From Chara braunii (lineage: Eukaryota > Streptophyta > Charophyceae > Charales > Characeae): 30,093 nucleotides of DNA. The position numbers and the translations under genes were made by a program. Positions 26,533 to 30,093 of the stretch are shown in pieces. The notes below the pieces were generated by a model. The model ran no database searches, was not told where the DNA came from, and was given only the letters and a program-made list of their open reading frames with translations. Each line of letters begins with the position of its first letter. Positions within the stretch are counted from its first letter, which is position 1. The stretch covers positions 2,692,476 through 2,722,568 of the forward strand of contig BFEA01000137.1 in NCBI GenBank assembly GCA_003427395.1. Reading direction: 5' to 3'.

Positions 26533-28303
26533 TGTCACAATCCTGGCCAATTTTGAAGTTTACAAACATCAGAAAGTACAATGCCGTCCAATTGCAAAAA
26601 GAAATGAATGAACTTGAGAGGGGAGAGAGGGAAAGAAGAAGAAGAAGAAGTAAGAAAGAGGAAGAAGATGATGTACTCCAGCATAGGGCGTCGTTAGACA
26701 CTCCTCGGGGCATCCTCGGGCTCTGAGGATGAATCCTTGGAAAAGTTTAGGGTTTTTGTCGTCTTCGTTCCACTCATCCTCGGAGCATCCGTTTTAGGAC
26801 TCATCCTCGGAGCAATGTCAGAAAAAAAAAAAGGAAACAGAAAAGAAAAAAAGTTGTGCTTCAGGCTTTCGGCCAATAGCGTGCTGCCACGATCCGAATT
26901 CTCTGTTGTAACGTCTCTCTACGTGCATGCCCTCTCCTCTCCGTGAAACATGGATCCTCGGGCTCCAAAGGACCTCGCGAGGTCCTTTCGAGCCGAGGAC
27001 GATTCAGAGCCCAAGGATTTGTCCTCGGAGTGTTTTCACATTTTCATTTCCGATTTCATCTCCGAGGACAGGTGGAAGGAAGATGAAATCCTTGGAATCA
27101 CGTTCCCGAGGAGTGTCTAACGATGCCCATAGACCAATGACAAGGCTCTTCTTCCTCGCCAACCAATCTCCTCCTCCTTATCGCCTCCCCTCTTATTCAA
27201 ACAAGAAATAACAATAATAATGTTGAATGGCTGAACCAGAATCAATGTCCGAATCCCACTTCTACTGCGGGCACAACATGAGGTCCACCATAGCCATGGC
27301 CACCCTTTCTCTTCGTCTACATGCAGGCCAAGGCTATGGCGGAGTACTGAGCGCTTTCCCTCCTGTCCAAAGGACAACCCAAAGCAGCTACGTCGCTGCC
27401 CTTCTGTCCCCAGGTCAACTCCATGCAGCTATGCCGCTGCTCACTCAACCGCCATGCCTGACTCTGTCCCGAGCTGCCTTGATGCGGCACTACCCCCCCC
27501 ACAGGGGCCTTCCAGATGCAGCGCCTAACAAGGTGATGAAGGTGGTGTCTACCATAGCCAGGTAAGTACCCCACCACTCTCCTCCTTGGTCCCCTTCTCC
27601 CTCCTCCTCCTACCGGTAGAGCTCCACCATAGCCAAGGTGGAAACTCCCGGCTTCTTCCTCCCAGCAGCGCTGTAGTACCCAGCGCCACTACAGCCAGCG
27701 CTCCAGCAGCGTGTCGCCAAACTTGCACACTGAAGAATGAGGCCTAGCTCTTGCCTCGGCCTCTTGATATAGCGGCCTGCTTGCCTCTTGGGCGGTGACT
27801 TCCAGGCTGCTCGGCCTCCCAAGCAACCGGTACGTCCTCCCTTTCGGAGGGAAACGTCATTGCAGACTCTGATATTGCCCGTACAGGCTCTAGACTCCGA
27901 CTGGATGGACTGGTACCGGCCTAGACCTAGCCTACCGCTACTGGGCCTCTAAAAATGCCAACTTTGTCTTCTTCTGCTCGGCCTCGAGTACCTGGCACAT
28001 CTACTGCTACTGGGTGCGGTGCCGGCCTACCTGCTACTTGAGTGTTTTTCCGCTGCTCCAGGTGCCATGGGCCCCTGACTCCGCTACTTGAGTGTTTTCC
28101 CCTGCTGCAACCCTCAATGCCACGGCCACAGGTAAGTATCGGCCCTACGGGCCTGCCAAACAAGCAAGTACCCTTGCGGGTCACACACACACTCGTGCTG
28201 ACAAGCACTTAGACAGGCACGCACACATACAGACTTAGAAAACACAGCAGAATGCGGGAATCTCAGCAAGGCATCTCAGTCTGTTTAATGGCGGGTCATT
28301 ACA
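26533..28303 (-). repeat. 3' LTR of Ty3/gypsy chromovirus, split by a MITE
   Basis: On the minus strand it starts TGTAATGACC right after a purine tract (TTGAGGGGGGGGGTAG complement, 28304-28319) that follows the pol stop codon, and ends GGATTGTGACA. It aligns along its length with the solo LTR 9010-10188. Length 1,771 bp, of which 443 bp is a MITE at 26686-27128. The 5' LTR is not in the window. Confidence 0.75.
26686..27128. mobile_element. 443-bp MITE with 24-bp inverted termini
   Basis: Termini 26686-26709 (GGGCGTCGTTAGACACTCCT...) and 27105-27128 match as inverted repeats at 23 of 24 positions. ATA flanks both ends (3-bp duplication, or CATA with overlap). The solo LTR at 9010 gives the empty site (CAGCATAGGCATATG, near 9158-9172). 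The inside has many TCCTCGG / CCGAGGA motifs. GGG ends with a 3-bp A/T duplication suggest PIF/Harbinger-like mobilisation, but ATA is not the classic TWA trinucleotide, so the superfamily is uncertain. Confidence 0.75.
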
Positions 28304-28344
28304 CTACCCCCCCCTCAAGAGCGAGGTCCCTTCGAGCGAGTAAC

Positions 28345-28896
28345 TCAATCAGATTCCCTGCATAATGCATCATACACGTAAATAGCAAAAAGAGATCGGG
28401 TATGTTCCGTAGGACTGAGGGTAGCAGTGAACTTCGGTTGCTGTTCAGAGCTAATTAGTTGTTCATATGCGTTGACGACTCGTCGGGCGCTCTGCAGCAA
28501 GTCTTTCTTAGTAATCCAGTAGAAGTCATTCAACGGGTGGTAGAGAAAATGAACTTTGTATTGTCTGTTTCTCCCCTTTCCACTGTGCTCAGCAATTCTA
28601 TCAACCTCGTGACCGCCTTGGATTGCACGAGGAATCATTGACTCTCGGTACTTGAAAGTTTCGGGTGATTTATACGGAAACAGCTTGGACGCATGAAAGA
28701 CTGGATACGTATGTAGGTGAGGAGGCACTTCGATTGTGTAAGAAGGACCAAAGGAATCGTTTCCTACCCGGTTCAACACCTTCCACGAACCGTAGTACTG
28801 AGGAAGAAGCTTTCATGATACGCCTTCCTCTTCAGAAAATTCAGACATCTTGACCCAGACACAACTCCCCACTGTGAAAGGGGTTGCAACATCTGT
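28345..28896 (-). pseudogene. Ty3/gypsy pol C-terminus with chromodomain
   Basis: The frame reads ATPFTVGSCVWVKMSEFSEE then EGVS, a TGA (28813-28815), and KLLPQYYGSWKVLNRVGNDS, FGPSYTIEVPPHLHTYPVFH, ASKLFPY: the conserved GPY/F-like end of chromovirus integrase. GGHEVDRIAEHSGKGRNRQY, KVHFLYHPLNDFYWITKKDL and VVNAYEQ then form a chromodomain, which guides integration to heterochromatin. It stops at 28345, about 40 bp before the LTR. The TGA is one C-to-T step from CGA, and Arg is what the family usually has after EGVS. Upstream pol sequence is cut off by a TG repeat at 28903. Confidence 0.8.
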
Positions 28897-28899
28897 GTA

Positions 28900-28902
<3 letters not shown>

Positions 28903-28955
<53 letters not shown>
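28903..28955. repeat. (TG)n microsatellite
   Basis: About 26 TG dinucleotides directly interrupting the gypsy pol frame. Confidence 0.95.
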
Positions 28956-28956
<1 letters not shown>

Positions 28957-28959
<3 letters not shown>

Positions 28960-29500
28960 GCCTGGTTGCATCCACCGCTGCACCTGCCGCAGCAAGTGCT
29001 GCTGTGATCGCTGCTGTTGCAACTGCTGGACTAGTTGCAGCTGCAACAGGTGCTGCACCTGCGACAAGTGCTGCCGCTGGAACAGCAGCTGCAACGAGTG
29101 CTGCGGCTGCGCGGCTGTGAAAAGTGTTGCAGCTGCTGCAACAGCAGCTGTTTGTGCTGTTGCAGCTGCAATCGCTGCCGTTGCCGCTGCAACAATTGAT
29201 CCAGTAAGTGTTGTTGCTATCGACTGCTGATGCTGCCACAACTGCAGCAGCAGTGCCTGCAGCTGCTGCTGCAACAGTCCATGCAGCAGCAGTGCATGCA
29301 GCTGGCGGTGCAAGCAGTGCTGCAGCATGGACTGTTGCAGCAGCAGCCGCAGGTTGCATGCACATGGTGCTGCAGCACTGGTTGCGCCGGCCGCTGCAAA
29401 CCGCTGCTGCAGTGGTGACTGCAGCAACGGATGCTGCGACCAGTGTTGCAGGTGATGCAGCTTCTCCAGCTTTCTGCTGCAGCTGCTGCAGCTGCTGCAG
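28957..29500. repeat. CTG/CAG-rich cryptic repeat region
   Basis: Roughly 540 bp composed of GCTGCAAC, GCAGCAG, CTGCTGCAG-type words on both strands, with many CTGCAG palindromes. Translations are Ala-, Cys- or Gln/Leu-rich depending on frame. No domain visible; it may have grown by slippage. Confidence 0.75.
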
Positions 29501-29945
29501 GTCCTTCAGCTTCTCCATCACGTTCCCCCCCCCTTCTCCCCCTCCAAACGGGCCAATTTTTTTCCTGGGGGTCATTGCGGCGAGTGTGGGGCCGGATATG
29601 AGTTGTCTGGGATCCTGGACAAGTGGGGTCCTGGATGTCGGATCAAAACGTCTGGCCAAAGTGTCCCTTCATCGGACAGGTGGTAACCCGAATAGGGACC
29701 TAGGCGTCCATTTTTTGGCGAGGTCTGAACTCGTCCAGCCCACAAGACCAGGATTTGGGTCAGGATGGAGGCCAAGGACACTTCCAGTCAGCCGACCGGC
29801 ATATAGCTGGGCGAGGACTCAGTTGAGGCTTGCATTGTTATTGCTACACTTCGGCAGCAGGCTGCAGCACTGTGTTAGAGCATAGTGCTACAGCAGTTTA
29901 GCGGTAGAGGAGCTAGGATGAAGATTCAAGAGAGACCGTGGTGGA
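29500..29945 (-). other. Unassigned region, possible weak minus-strand frame
   Basis: A minus-strand frame beginning at 29659 (RFDPTSRTPLVQDPRQLISG, then MTPRKKIGPFGGGEGGGNVM and EKLKDLQQLQQLQQKAGEAA) runs into the CTG/CAG region. It could be the start of a retroelement gag-like protein or chance. No homology recognised. Confidence 0.25.
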
Positions 29946-29947
29946 GC

Positions 29948-29997
29948 ACTCGCCTGGGCGCCATAGCTAGGGACTCGCCTGGGCGCCATAGCTATGG
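29948..29997. repeat. 25-bp tandem duplication
   Basis: ACTCGCCTGGGCGCCATAGC followed by TAGGG, then the same again up to TATGGG. Confidence 0.85.
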
Positions 29998-30065
29998 GTG
30001 GCATTCAGCCTGCGACCTGCATCAGATCAACACATCCTACTTTTCTCCTGGTCAGAATCTGGTGG

Positions 30066-30093
30066 CATCACACACACACACACACACACACAC
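30066..30093. repeat. (CA)n microsatellite at window end
   Basis: Uninterrupted CA dinucleotides reaching the window edge. Confidence 0.95.

Noticed and set aside
29930-30010. tRNA-like box A (GTGGTGGAGCACTCGCC)
   Set aside because: No box B at the right distance and no cloverleaf; it lies in a 25-bp tandem duplication.

Overview
This is a repeat-dense nuclear window from a eukaryote, most likely a streptophyte green plant or charophyte alga; a Chara-type genome is my best guess, by inference. The reasons are a plant-type GH17 beta-1,3-glucanase first exon with a canonical GTAAGT donor, a chromodomain Ty3/gypsy retrotransposon, a DUF659-type hAT transposon, a Penelope-like retroelement with an N-terminal GIY-YIG nuclease, tRNA-derived SINEs, many small inverted-repeat elements and long microsatellites. 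Two single N positions (3770 and 22415) mark assembly uncertainty.

Layout. 1-3980: AT-rich DNA with a TGAA tetranucleotide array, small foldback elements, a possible two-exon gene end (about 1921-2311), a 442-bp foldback and a poly(A)-tailed SINE. 3984-6096: an ACGT-motif-rich promoter region and the first exon of a secreted GH17 protein with an unusual Pro/Ser-rich N-terminal region. 6097-7420: its intron, full of CT and TG repeats and a 70-base G run; no later GH17 exon was recognised. 7600-8560: minisatellites and SINE-like sequences. 9010-10188: a solo LTR with a 4-bp target duplication. 10936-17344: a decayed Penelope-like element (PLE) read on the minus strand, bounded by about 0.6-kb direct terminal repeats that each hold a hammerhead-ribozyme-like motif. 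One terminal repeat is interrupted by a 942-bp solo LTR, the other by a 527-bp foldback element with an 8-bp target duplication; each repeat serves as the empty-site control for the other. 17600-19310: minisatellites, small inverted-repeat elements and a complete SINE with poly(A) tail and target duplication.

19569-26403 is a complete hAT element of 6,835 bp, with inverted termini beginning CTATGTTGCACGC and a perfect 8-bp target duplication (ATTCTTGA). Its minus-strand transposase is a pseudogene: BED finger, DUF659/RNase H-like core and hAT dimerisation region, followed by about 720 residues of acidic and low-complexity C-terminal extension. From 26533 to about 28896 lies the 3' end of a Ty3/gypsy chromovirus (minus strand): the pol C-terminus with chromodomain, a purine tract, and a 3' LTR of the same family as the solo LTR at 9010, this one split by a 443-bp MITE. 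The window ends in TG, CTG/CAG and CA repeats.

Apart from the GH17 exon and perhaps the small exon pair near 2 kb, there are no intact host genes; the window is a record of nested transposition. Nearly all in-frame stops in the hAT, PLE and gypsy reading frames can be explained by single C-to-T changes (CGA, CAG or CAA to stop), as expected of long-methylated, deaminating plant transposons.
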